A stretch of DNA of 64,000 nucleotides from Neoarius graeffei (Eukaryota; Chordata; Actinopteri; Siluriformes; Ariidae). Position 1 is the stretch's first letter, and each line of letters starts with the position of its first letter. A program made the translations under genes and the position numbers. Shown here piece by piece: positions 44,909 through 58,300 of the stretch. The notes beneath the pieces were generated by a model. It saw nothing but the letters and a program-made list of their open reading frames with translations, did no database searches and had not been told where the DNA came from. The stretch is taken from the NCBI RefSeq assembly GCF_027579695.1, contig NC_083582.1, forward strand, positions 4,374,378 through 4,438,377. The letters run 5' to 3'.

Positions 44909-47900
44909 CTGATGGAGGCAAAGAAATTAGAAATGAAATTAGAAATGAAATTAGAAATGACTGGATGAGTTTAATTCCAGATTGACTGGAACACAGCACG
45001 TACCTCTCAACCTCCAAACCACACTCACACAGATTCACTAAAACCTGCAGGTGTGAATGAGTGACAACAAACTGCACAGAGAGAGAGAAAGAGATTAAGT
45101 TAATAAGTACTCGTCAAAAGTTTGTACACCCCTACTCATTCATAGCTTTTTCTGTATTTTGACTATTTTCTACACTGTAGAACAATACAGCTGAGTCGAT
45201 TCACTTTCTCACTATCGTTCACTCAGAGGTGGACTGACACCGGATTGACTCTTGGACTCTCAAGGTCAAGACTTTTTTAATTGTTGTTTCAACCATATAC
45301 AGTTGGTACAGTACACAGTTAAGATGAAACAGCCATGGCCTGAAGGTTAGAGAAGCAGCCTTGGGCCCAAAGCGTCGCTGGTTTGATTCCCGGAATCAAT
45401 CAGCAGGAAAAATGTGAGGGGAGTTTAATGTCTGAACAGCACTTTCCCCTCCCTCTGTATCATGGCTGAAGTGCCCTTGAGCAAAGCCCCTAACCCCCAA
45501 CTGCTCCCTGGGTGCTGTAGTATAGCTGCCCACTGCTCTGGGGACCTGTGTGTGTGTTCACTGCTTCAGATGGAGGAATTTCACTGGGTTTGAGTGTGAC
45601 AAAAAATGGTTTCTTCTTCTTTGAAACAACGTCTCATATAACAACATAAAGTGCATGAGTGCAGTAGGTGCAAACATTACAGACAATAAACTATTCATAA
45701 CCTAAAGTGTAAGCAGTGACTGCCAACCAGTTCCTGTCACTGATAATACTCTCTCAAGTGTGATTGCTGTGCTCCCAGCTGCTCATTACATTACATACAT
45801 TTAGCAGATGCTCTTATCCAGAGCAACGTACAACATACCCAGTAGGCTCAAGGGCACATCAGCCATTCCTGCTGGTCCAGGGAATTGAACGGGCAACCAT
45901 TTGGGCCCACAGCTGTTTCTCGAACCATTAAGACATGGCTTTCCCATGGTTTTATGCTCATTCAGAGCTGGCTGTAGCTGTGTATTTTTGACTGCGGATT
46001 CGACTGTGTTTCTCTTCACATAAAATGGACATCGGCAATGTTTACCTTCATAAAGTGCCACAGAAATTAAATAAAAAACTTATTAATGTGTTCAATCTCA
46101 GCAACCTTCATTTATTTAAATTACAAAGAACACAGTTCAATCTCTGAAACAAGTTATTTAAAAATAAAAAAAATAAAAATAAAAAACATGCATTATTGCA
46201 TACGAGTCTGTATTGGCTTTTGACTTATTAGCACTGATGTCAAATTAGTAAATTAATTAGAAATAATACTGCTGATATGTGCCATGTGGTGTCGTCATAA
46301 TTTTGATGATGGTCACTGGTAGTTTATAAGGAAATTCAACGCCCACGGAAGGCAAAACATGGGCTGAGATCTCATTCAGTGTGAAATCAAGACAACATGA
46401 AAGGACATTGCAACTTGGAACAGAACCTGTTGATACTTTCAACATGTTTTACTCAGTTCTCCATGATTCATCTTGTGACTCATGACCATCTGGGCACAAA
46501 TTTTTAAACACATCTTGTAATTTTGTCAATGTCTTGAATTCCATTATTTTTTCAAAATCAATGAAATATTATAGTTGAAGCACAAACTGTGACTTTTAGC
46601 ATATGTGTCTATTAAAGTGGGGTCTGTAAGCCCTAATATTGTTACATTAATGGTATTGAGCAGATGCTCTTATCCAGAACGACATGCAAGAGCTCAAGCA
46701 CTTCAGCTATTCCTGCTGGTCCAGGGAATCAAACCAGTGACCTTTTGGCCCCAAAGCTGCTTCTTGAACCATTAGCTCATGGCTTCCCACCCATTATCAC
46801 TCACATTTATACACTTTGCCATTCTGAGTTCCTTGTAAGAAAACAAAAACTGGCCTTCTGAGGATGTAAACAGAGAGCAAACAAGTTTGTTTTTTATGTT
46901 TACCAAATTCATGTGACTGGTGATAATATTTCTGAGGATATATTACATTACAGGTATTTAGCAGATGCTCTTATCCAGAGTGACATACAATGAGCACGTG
47001 CGCGCACACACACCTCTTGGGGAACAGTTGAGCATTAGGTGCCTTGCTCAAGGGCACTTCAACCATGGATTTTTCTTGCTGGTCCAGAGAATCAGACCAG
47101 CAACCCTTTGGGCCCAAGGCTGCTTCTCTAACTTTGAGGCCATTGCTGCCCCATGAATATGTTTAGGATATGAAATCCTAACCATGGTTTCCCAGATAAA
47201 GAAAGACGTTTTTAATGGGAAAATATTATATTTTGATGTTAGGATTCAGTCAAAAAGACTTTGGTTTGAGGTCACAAGAAACAAACAAACATTTAGAAAG
47301 TCACTCAGTAGAGTGCATACCTCCATCAAGCCACATATTATCAACATCAAAATCAAATCACTTGAACCTAGGATAATACTAAAGCTGTCCACCAAATTTC
47401 ATCCAAATCCATTCACTACTTTTTGCGTTACGTTGGGAACAGACTAAAAAAAAATCCTTGAGCCACATACAAATCCGGATTTGCATTAAAAGCTAATCAG
47501 CTTTTTAATGTTCCTTGGCCCATGGCTCATCTTTCCTCAAAATTTCCTCAAAATCTGTTCAGCACTTTTTGAGTTATGTTGGGAACAAACAAGCAAACAA
47601 ACAAACAAACAAACAGAGGCAAGAACATATCCTTTTCCAACACACTTGGCAGAGGAAATAATGAGCAAAATCTGAGACACGCAGAAACACCCCTATTGAG
47701 GTGACAGAATTATCCACCTGCCTAAAGACCTGAGCAGGAGACACACCAGGGGGCCATTTAAACAGATTAAACACTGCACTGGTGAAAGCACATGTATTAA
47801 TATATTTTTATTTCATTTAGCATAAATTAAATTACAGCATGTTAATAGAGCTAGCCTCATTTATTAATTTCACCCAAAATGTATGAATTGAGCCGTTAGT

Positions 47901-50900
47901 TCATGCTGTTTCTTTGATTTGGTGATGAAATAAATGTTTGATACTGGATGAGTTTATTTTTTAATTATTCAGTTCATTGTTTTGGAAAAATCACAAAATA
48001 AAGATGTTAATTAGCTTGTTAATGTTACTAATGATGTATTAATGTTGATGTTAGGGGAACACTGTGCAGTGGAATGTTAATGTTAGTGTGGTTTTTCTAG
48101 TTCCTGTTGTCTGAAATGATCATAAGTCATGTTAGTCAAAAAAAAAAACACACACATACAGTACAGATACATACCGGCTCCTCTTCCCAGTTGAAGATCG
48201 TTTTTCTAAAATGCTCAGCCACGACTTTGAGTTCGTATGTGCGAGTCACCTCACGTTTTTCAGTCAGAGCTTGTGAAGTGTTTACGCACTCAGTAATCTT
48301 CTGCAGGGCTTCATCCACTGTCTTCCTCTTCTACAAATAAGACCATAATATACACATTTCAAATAGAAAGACATTGAGAGGAACTGTTTCTAAAATACAA
48401 AGGTATTTTCACGTTCCATGATATGTAATTCATGACAAAATGAAAACAATTTTGACATCATGGCTAATTTTATTACAGAATTAAAAACTAAACATGTCAC
48501 ATGTGGGGGTGGGGTTTATCATATAATGGGTGTGGTTTAAACTTGACCCAGAGGAGTAATGGCTGATGTGGGACACCTGACCGTTGTTTCCCCCAATAAT
48601 AAACACCGCTGAGTTTGTTACATTCTACTGTGACGCAGACGGTTGCTGTTCAGATTCATTTACAAAATTTGCTGTGCAAAAATAATCTCGACTTAAAAAG
48701 CATGTCAACATGAAATGTAACTACAAACATGTAGCCCTGTGGGATTTATTTGTTTTGACTATGTGCATATGTTTATTTTGTTTGTTTATTTTTATTCATG
48801 TGCACGCAATTCATGTATGTTGTTCATATGTTAAAATGTTTTAATGATATATTTTAAAATATATATGCTAAAACTAAGTTAAAAATGTTTACATTCAGTC
48901 GGAAGTTAAAAAGAGGAGCCAATCAGGTGTTGGAGAAGGAAGGACAGGTCAAGGGAGGAGGAAGGAGAGAGAGGGGAGAAGAACGACACGAGGCAGAGAA
49001 AGTGGCAAGAGAAAAAAGGTTTAGGCTAAAAAGAGAAAGTGTAACTTTGGCCGCACGCCGGGTTATGTAACAACAAAGGTTAAAAGATAGAGAAAGTGAC
49101 TTTTAAGAGTTAGTGCAGAAATTGTTAGTTTTGAGGACTTGTGGAGACTGGCTAAGACTCTACAACGCACACTGTTGGCCAGTCAGCCAGCTGAAGCATC
49201 TTTAGATGGTAGCCAGCACGGTTACTGCTCTGTCGTTGCTGCACGAACTGCTAACGGAGCCTAAGAGGAAAAAAAACACCATTGCTGTCGTCATCCTCAT
49301 CCTCATCTTCCACAGCACAGACATCACCTTCCAAACCCACGGACACTGCTCCCATCGGGAAAATTCGACCAGGCCTGCACCTAAGAACTCTCTAACATAC
49401 GGTCGGGTATTTATTGTATTTCATTTCCTTTAAGGTAAGTACATTATTTTCTGTACCTTTCAGTGCAACTGTACATTTTAAGTTAACATTATACTTGCCA
49501 GCTAATAAGTCAGTTTTTTCCAATAGCTTGTTTGAGCGGGGAAATGAGTATTTGAATGTCAACGGACGTTGAACTGAAAAGTGTAACGTGATTGTTTCAC
49601 AAGTGTGTATTTTGTTTTATACATGTATTCTTTTGTATTTGCATTGAAACTCTTGTATATAAGTAAATAGTTCATATTTTTGTACTTCTGTTGAATTGTG
49701 AATCTTTTAGACTTAACGTCAAAGAACCTGGGGAGCGCACCCCATATTACTGCCAGGCGAGCAAGGGGGCGCTACAAACAGATTAAAAAAAAAGTATATG
49801 TCAATTTTTAAAATAAAAAAATGTAGTCATTGCAGATTGCTGTGGTCGAAGAGGAATAAAACTCTTGGGGACATGCTGTTAGAGGAAAATAATCAACTTT
49901 TTTCGTGGTAACAGTAACTCTGCTTCATCACTCCACCTCTTCACTCAGTATTTTACTATAACAGCTACATGCAGTGTTTATTACTCCTATAATACAGGGT
50001 TATGTTGATGAATAAGAGTCAGGCTATGGATACAGTGAGTGTGAGTACTGAAGCTGTTCAGAAATAAGGAGTATAAATAATGCAGTGCAGTAGAAGTGGC
50101 TTACTCACTCTTTTAAGATCCTCATATTGTCTTTCCAGGGCTTGTCTTTTTTCTGGATCCTCTTCATTGTTAATCCTGTTTTCTTGGATTATCAGTGGAA
50201 CTTCTGCAGTGTCAACCACATCGGATACTTGAATGTTCAGCGATTGGGATGTGTAGGCTTCGCTGACAAGCTTGGAGGATTCTCCAAGAAATTCACTCAA
50301 CATTAACTTCAGCATGCGCTAAATAATGTCAGTTAAAGAAGAATAATTATGACATTACATGAAACAATCTAAGCATTTAAACAATGTCATTAACGTTTAA
50401 TTGTCATAAATAATACAACACTTGCCAATGCCAGAGAACAAAATCATTAAGGATTTTTTTTATTCACAGAATGGTTCACTTTATTCCAAAATTGGCATAT
50501 AATAATGATGTGCAGAAACCTTTAAGATATTCTATTTATTTTTATTGTACATTGTCATGTATTTCTCCTGGGCAGCCAAGTACATACTGACTGCACCATG
50601 CTGGCATATGACTCGACATGGTTTCTCCAATAAAATAGTACAATATCCCAGCTCCCTATAATGGAATATCCTCCTAATGGGTTCCTATTCCAAACTTGGT
50701 TTATTGACAAGAGCCTGGTGGAGCCCAAGCCTCAAGAGAGGGTGTGTGGGTGAATATTATGATATACTGAATCACTGGGTCAGCTCATTGCTGGGCCAAC
50801 TATCTCATTACCATCAAGCACCCATTGCTCAGAGACTCCACAAGGTTCAGTGACATGATGAAGTGACTGTTCTGAACTCTTGGCAAGGGCTTTTATTTTG

Positions 50901-53900
50901 GGGGGGGGGGGTTGGTGCAGCCTGCGTAGGCATGCCACTGAGGAACTCCCTCCAGAGGCTGACTGGGCAACCTTCACTGAAACGCTCCCCCTAGAGGCCA
51001 ACATGGCAGCCTCCACTGTAGAGCTCAGTTCAGAAGTCAACAGGCTGACCTCCAGCAAAGCACCCTTTTCAGAGGCGAATGGGGTGAGTTCCACCAAAGA
51101 GCTCTCTCTATAGGCAGACAGGGCCACTTCCAATCAAGAGCTTCCACCAGAGGGCGGCACGGTGGTGTAGTGGTTAGCGCTGTCGCCTCACAGCAAGAAG
51201 GTCCGGGTTCGAGCCCCGTGGCCAGCGAGGGCCTTTCTGTGCGGAGTTTGCATGTTCTCCCCATGTCTGCGTGGGTTTCCTCCGGGTGCTCCGGTTTCCC
51301 CCACAGTCCAAAGACATGCAGGTTAGGTTAACTGGTGACTCTAAATTGACCGTAGGTGTGAAAGTGAGTGTGATATGGTTGTGTGTGTCTATGTGTCAGC
51401 CCTGTGATGACCTGGCGACTTGTCCAGGGTGTACCCCGCCTTTCGCCCGTAGTCAGCTGGGATAGACTCCAGCTTGCCTGCGACCCTGTAGAACAGGATA
51501 AAACAGCTAGAGATGATGAGATGAGATGAGCTTCCACCAGAGATCAACAAGGTTACCTCTGGTGCCATGCTCCTCCTGGAGGTCAACCAAGTGCCTGGCT
51601 TCGCCTGGTGGTCAATGAGACAACCTCTAATACAGCTCACCAGCAGGGACCAGGATGGCCGAGTGGTTAAGGCGTTGGACTTAAGACCCAATGGATGCAT
51701 GTCCTCGTGGGTTCAAACCCCACTCCTGGTAAATTTCTTTAAGCGTTTCAGCTGGGAGAGATGAATATGTTTACACAGGAGTGTGTGTAAAGACTGCAAT
51801 AATAATTAGAAGGTTGAGAGTTTAAATCCCAGCACTGACTGAGAGCCTTAACTGATTTCTTATGCATAAACTTTAGCTTGAAACTTTTCACCCAAATGAA
51901 TATGGGTTCCATTTTGAGTTTGTTTCTTCTCAACGTTTCTTTCTCATGCCATCTAATGGAGTTGTTCTTTGCCACCGTCAACTCAGGCTTGCTTATTAGG
52001 GACAAATAAATTTATTAGAAATGAAATAATTAGTTCATATGTTCAAAGTCTATTTTTTTCTGTAAAGCTCCTTTGAGACAACATCAACTGTTAAAAGTGT
52101 GATACATATAAACTGACTTGACTTGATGATGCCCATGCACATGTCCATTCCGGAGACCAATGAGGTAGCCTCCAGTGTTGTGTCTCTGCTCCTGCCCCCG
52201 CCTGAGCCCATGTCCATGCTCATGCCTATACCCAAGTCCACACCCATGCCAGAGATTGACATAGTAGTCTTCAGCTTCAGGCCCATGTCCATGCTCAGGC
52301 CAACCCCCATGTTAAGGCCCATGCCAGAGACTAATGGGGCAGTCTCAAGCACCATGCCCATGCCAGAAACTGATGGGGCAGTATCCAGTGCCATGTCCAT
52401 GCCAGAGACCAACAGACCAGGCTCCAGCATCATGGCCATGCCACAGACAAACAAGGCGGCTTCTAATACAAAGATCATGCCAGAGGCCAATGGCAATGAC
52501 AAACTTAATCTAGAGGCCAACAGGGCAGTTTTCAACACCAAGTTTATACTCAGAGCTGACGGGTTAGTTTCCAATGTCATGCCCATGTCAATGGCTGATG
52601 GGCTAGTCTCTCAAACTCTGCCACCTGACTCCAGCAAGGACATTGTCACTGTGCCACTAGATTCCAAAAAGGATGTTGTCACTCTACAGCCAGACTCTGG
52701 TGAGGAAGTTGCTGCTCTGCCACTAGATTCTGGTAAGGATGTCATCACCTCACCTCTCTGCTCAGTGGAAGTTGCCAATCTGCCCCACTTCTCAGCTGAG
52801 GACATTGTCCAACCTGCCAGTTCAGCCAAGAATGTCACTCTATCTTCCAGCCCCACAGAAATTTGCATCATCCTGCCTCTGTGCTCTGCTGAAGATGTCA
52901 TCCTGCCTGTCAGTGACTCTGAGGATGTTGTTATCCCACCCCTGTGCACCACCACTGCAATCACCCTACCATCAGACTCTGGCAAGAAAGTTGCTGCTCT
53001 GTCTCTCATCTCTTTTGAGAACATCGATCTGCAGGTCTGCTCTGCTTAGAACATTGTTCTACAGGCCAGCTTCCCAGAGAATGTTGAACGTTGGAGATAC
53101 CTTGAATAATGCCTGCTTCACAATCCATGAACTCAGATGAACATTTCACAAAAAGGTCCAGGACTACCTTTTGGGTATTTGAAGACTCTCCAGGAGTAGT
53201 ACCTTTGGAGAGGGAGGGAAGTTCTGTCATGTATCCCCCCCACCCCCAGACCATACTATGTGCTCTCTCTGTGTGACCAATTGTTTCTGTTTATGCTGCA
53301 ATTAGTCTCTCTATTGATGCCCTTGTGTTTCTCTTTGTTCTTGTTTAAGTATATGCTCTGTGTTCCACACCAGTCATTACCAAGCCTTTTGTTAATCATG
53401 TTAGTTGTTCTGGGTTTTTTTTACTTTGTTTTTGGTAACCTTGTTTTGCTTTTTGCCTGTTCTAGTTTATGCTTTGTGACAATGCCTGCCCCTTTTTGCA
53501 AGCCTGCTTTGTTGACCTTATGCCTTGTTTACTTACTAATAGTCTCTCTCTGTCTCTCTCTCTCGCTCTCTCTCTTTGGGAGTGTTTTTCTTTAGGTCCA
53601 TTCCAGTGTATACCATAGATCCATCCATAGATGCTCTGGGACACATCATCAGTGATGTTTTCTGAGATCATTGGGTGTTTCAGGTCTTTCACCATCAAAC
53701 ACCCTCACTCAGATGGCCCAGCCAGGGCCCAGCTTGTGTTCCAGCAGTATTGACCCATGTTTTGGACCTTTTTATCTAGAGCCACCTTGAGGCCCTCTCT
53801 GCAGCCTCTATGGTGGATTTAATGGCTCTCATCTTTACAGCTCCTGTGATGCTGAGCAGGGTGTAGGTCTTACATAGGGAGCGGGCAGCAAAGCCTCTAT

Positions 53901-55333
53901 ATCCTACTTCTATGCACTCACAGCAAGGTTCCTTTGTGAGAGCTGGAGTAAGCCATGACCACAGCATACACCATCAACCAGTCTGCTTTCACTGGCATCA
54001 GACTGTGAGCTGTGAGTTGATCTTGGCAGGCAGCTCAAGTTCCCAAACCATGTGACACGAACCTCCTTGAGGCCAGACATGATGTTAACATCGACTTCTT
54101 CAAAGCAGGTCCTCTTAGTTGAGTGGACAGTCCTCTGGTGCCCCTTTTCCACCAAAGCAGTTCCAGGGCTGGTTCGGGGCCAGTGCTTAGTTTGGAACCG
54201 GGTTTTCTGTTTCCACTGACAAAGAACTGGCTCTGGGGCCAGAAAAAATGGTTCCAGGCTAGCACCAACTCTTTGCTGGGCCAGAGGAAAGAACCGCTTA
54301 CGTCCGCGGGGGGGCCGAGTTGTTAAGCCCGACAACAATAGCAAGACCGCGAAAGGTCGCCATTTTTAAGTGACGAGAAGCAGCAGCTGTACAAATGCGA
54401 AGTCATCAATTATTGTTGTTGTTGCTGCTGCTTCTTCTCCGTGTTGTTGTTGCTACGATGTTCGCGCCAAGGTTTATGCAAACGCAGCGACGTAACTGAT
54501 GTATACAGCGATGTAATGACATGGCTCACCTTAGCACCCCGAGCTATGGAAAAGCAAACTGGTTCTCAGCTGGCTTGCAAGTTGAACGAGTTGTGAACCA
54601 GCACCAGCACTGGCCCTGAACCAGCCCTGGAATTGATTTGGTGGAAAAGGGATATGGGAGGACTGCATGGAAGAGGACAATGAGCAGAAGCAGCTCAAGT
54701 ACCACAAGATGGTGGAGAAGTGCTGGAGGAGTGGCTTGAAAGCTCACTGTGAGTGCATAGAAGTGGGATGTAGAGTTTTTGCTGCCCACTCCCTATGTAA
54801 GACCTACACCTTGCTCGGCATCATGGGAGCTGTAAAGATGAGAGCCATCAAATCCACCATAGAGGCTGCAGAGAGGGCCTCTAGGTGGATCTAGATAAAA
54901 AGGTCCAAAATGTGGGTCAATGCTGCTGGGACACAAGCCGGGCCCTGGCTGGGACATCTGAGTGAGGGTGTCTGAAGGATGCATCTGCTGCCAGGAACTG
55001 ATGTAGTGGTGACTGTCAGGTCATCAACATAGGCTCTGATGGAGGGCTGCTGGATATCGGACTTGGACAGGGGCCTCTGCATGCCATTTCAGCTGCTTTG
55101 AACACCATCTTCATGGCAAGGGTGAAGAGAATAACTGAGCTGGTACAGCCAGTTATGATCCCTTTCTTGAGCCAGTGCCAGTCAGATGTTGAGCTCCCAG
55201 AAGTGACTCTAAGCCTGAAGTTGCCATAGATGTTTTATGGGGGGGGGGGATGATAACCCCTGCCCCTTCCTGCCAGCCTGTTTTGTCTACCAGCTTTTGG
55301 GCAGGGGATCTTATGCCTTGGTTATTTACTAAT

Positions 55334-55375
<42 letters not shown>

Positions 55376-58300
55376 GGAGTGCTTTTCCTTAGATCCATTC
55401 CATATTTAATCCCTCACTTTCAGTCTGGGAATTGGTTTCACCTGTTTGGCTAGCTATAAAAACTGCATGTCTCAAAATTGGTGGCTCTCTCCCCTTGCTT
55501 TTGTGCTTTTTCCTCTCTGATGTTGTTTACTGTCTAGAAGGCTGTGGCCTACTGTATATTTTTGTTATGCTGTTTCTTTGGTTAAATTTGAGTTGTTTAA
55601 TACATTACTTGATTTAATGCTACAAAATGGTGTGTTTCCTGAAGCCATAGATGTGCTTCCCACACTGCCTGTTGTGTGTGCTTCTTTAATCCTAGGTAAT
55701 GACCTTGCTGGTAATAAAGTATGGCCTGAGGAGGTATTAACACCTTCTGTAGCCACTGTCCCACCACTTTTGTTGAGATTGGATGAATGTGCAGCTCAGT
55801 CTCCAAAGGTGTCTCCAGTGTGTGCTGTGATGAATGCCTAGAGTTACGTATGCTGAGGCAAATTTGCTTTCATTGGTGTCAGAACAAACTCAAAGACCAC
55901 ACATAAAGGATATGGTTCCCTTTGTCAGGTTTCCCTCTATCTGTCTACTGTTGTGAGTTGGTGGATGAGCAATGTGCTGACCCATGCTTCTTGGAGCTGT
56001 TTAACCTTGTCCATCAAAGGATGACATGAAAAGTGCTGATCAGGGTTAGTTTCTTCAAGGTGAGCTGCTGTTGAGCAAATGGGTGCTGTGTGGTGACAGT
56101 TCTGTGGCTGACTCAACTGTTCATGTGGTAGTTCTAACCAAATTCCATGATATGGTCTTGAAGTTGTCTCATGATAGAGATGCTGAGGCTCCAAGTCTCC
56201 CAATAAATTGGGAGAGCTCCCATCATTTGGCACTTTTCTAAAAAATCTCCCGATCTCCTGACATGTGAAAAAAATCCTCCCGACATTCTATTGACTAAAG
56301 TCAAAAATTATTTTTATGCAGTTTTTTTCTGTGGAAGGTGATTGCAGCACCACTCAATTGTTGGTTACTATTTTCGCCATGTCACCTCACCTAGTCTAGT
56401 TCCCACCTTCCGCCAGAAGTAAATCTGTGTACTTTCAGTTTTCTGCGGTCGGCAGCATTTTTTGCATTGACCAATGAAAAGGAGTACATTAAGGATGCCA
56501 AAACGACAAAATACAGAACCTGATGGCTCTCAACTGCCTAAGAAGTCAACAAAGTACTTCTCGAAGTATCAGTGGAGTTGGAAAACGGAGTATCCATGGG
56601 TCAGAAAGAGCAAGAAAGGACTGACGTTTGCCAAGTGTTTTTACTGTTTTGAGACTTTCTCGGTAGCCTATGGAGGTAAAAACTATCTTCGAAAACATTC
56701 CGATCAACAAAAACACAGTGCTGCAAAATAAACACAGATAACACAAGCTATGAGACCAAACCAAGTACCTCCTTGATCTCTTTGGCTAAGAAGGCAACAG
56801 TCCAGTATAATACTGTGTTTATGGAGAAGAGAGTTCCTGAATAAATAGACTGTGAGACTGAAACTCTGTGATTGAAAAAAGGACAGTAACTGCAATGACT
56901 AAACTTAATTAAACTATTACAGGGATCCATCCACATTGTTTTATTTATCTCCTAATGTTGTGATAAATTTGATTCTTGATATTATTTTTATCATAGTTCT
57001 AAATTTCAAAAAGATAAATGGTTTTGTTTTGGAATTTTTTATTTATAATTAAATTTTTTTCAAGATTTTATTACTTCCTCCTTAATATGATTGTACTTCA
57101 CCCAGCTGACAGATAACAAAATTTGAATAAATAGATGTTATTTTGATACAGAAATCTTGTTTGTTTGTACATTTTAAATCATTTGTACCGGTATGTGTAT
57201 AATTTAGCATCTTCCTGTAGCTTTGTGTACGTCATTCAAGGTTTAAAAAATTCTCCCTATTTTCTGGGGTGAGTGTAGGGAGATCTCCCTCTTTTCATTG
57301 AGCTTGGTCGGAGCGTCTGGAGATGGTCATCTTGGAGTGTGAAAAACATATGACCGCATATTGTGGTATATCTTTTGGCCTTGGCTAAAGCGTGATGTTG
57401 CTGCCTATATTAGAACATGTTATACCTGTCAACTTACAGTAAAGCCAAACCAGTCCAATAAGCCTGTTCCTCTGGTACCAATTCTGACAGTCAGTAAGTC
57501 CTTTGACCAATAGATTGTGTGGGTCCTCTACCTTACTCTGAGGCTGGCAGCAAGTATTTGTTAACCATTATGTTTCAGAGCACAAGGTATCCTGCAGCTT
57601 GTCCACTCCGTACTGTAACCACCAAATCAGTGGTGAGAGCGCCGACTCATTTTTTTTTTGGCATCCCTTCCATCATACAGAGTGATCAAGGCTTGAACTT
57701 TACATCTTGCTTGTTTTACAGGTTTTAAAAGAACTACATATCAAACATCATTGTGTGTCTGCATACCACACACAAAATTAGAGAGATTTCATCAGACTCT
57801 AAAATCTTTTTTGTGTGCTTATTGTATGGAGTCAGACTGGGACTGGGAAGAGGGTTTGCCATAGCTTCTGCTGTCTGCCAGAAAGGGAGTACAAGAGAGC
57901 ATGGGGTTTAGCCCAAATGATCTTGTGTTTGGCCACACTGTGAAGGGTCCACTGGCGGTTTTACAAACAGATTGGAAGGAAGCTAACTCACCTGTAAACC
58001 TTTTAGACTATGTAAATGATTTTAGTCAATGGTTTTAAACAGCAGGTGAGTGGGCGCAAGACAAGTTGGCAACCACTCAGGCCAAAATGAAAAAAATGTT
58101 ATGATTGTAGAGAAGAAAGGCATGAGTTTAGCCCTGGGGATCAGGTCCTGGCTCTCCTCCCTATTGCGAGTTCTCTATTCCAGGCAAAATTCATGGGTCC
58201 ATACTCTATTTTAACCCCTTGGCTGCCACCCATAATTAATTGTAATGTGCTGGGCATATAGGACAAAAATAGGTCAAAATTGGGATATTTTGATAATCTT

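Noticed and set aside
48885-49070. Basic 61-codon frame as a gene
   Set aside because: It lies inside the solo LTR candidate, is purine-rich low-complexity, and has no motif.
52050-52586. 178-codon minus-strand Met-rich frame
   Set aside because: Complement of the 39-bp repeat array. Repeats with a length divisible by three stay open on both strands once one unit is open.
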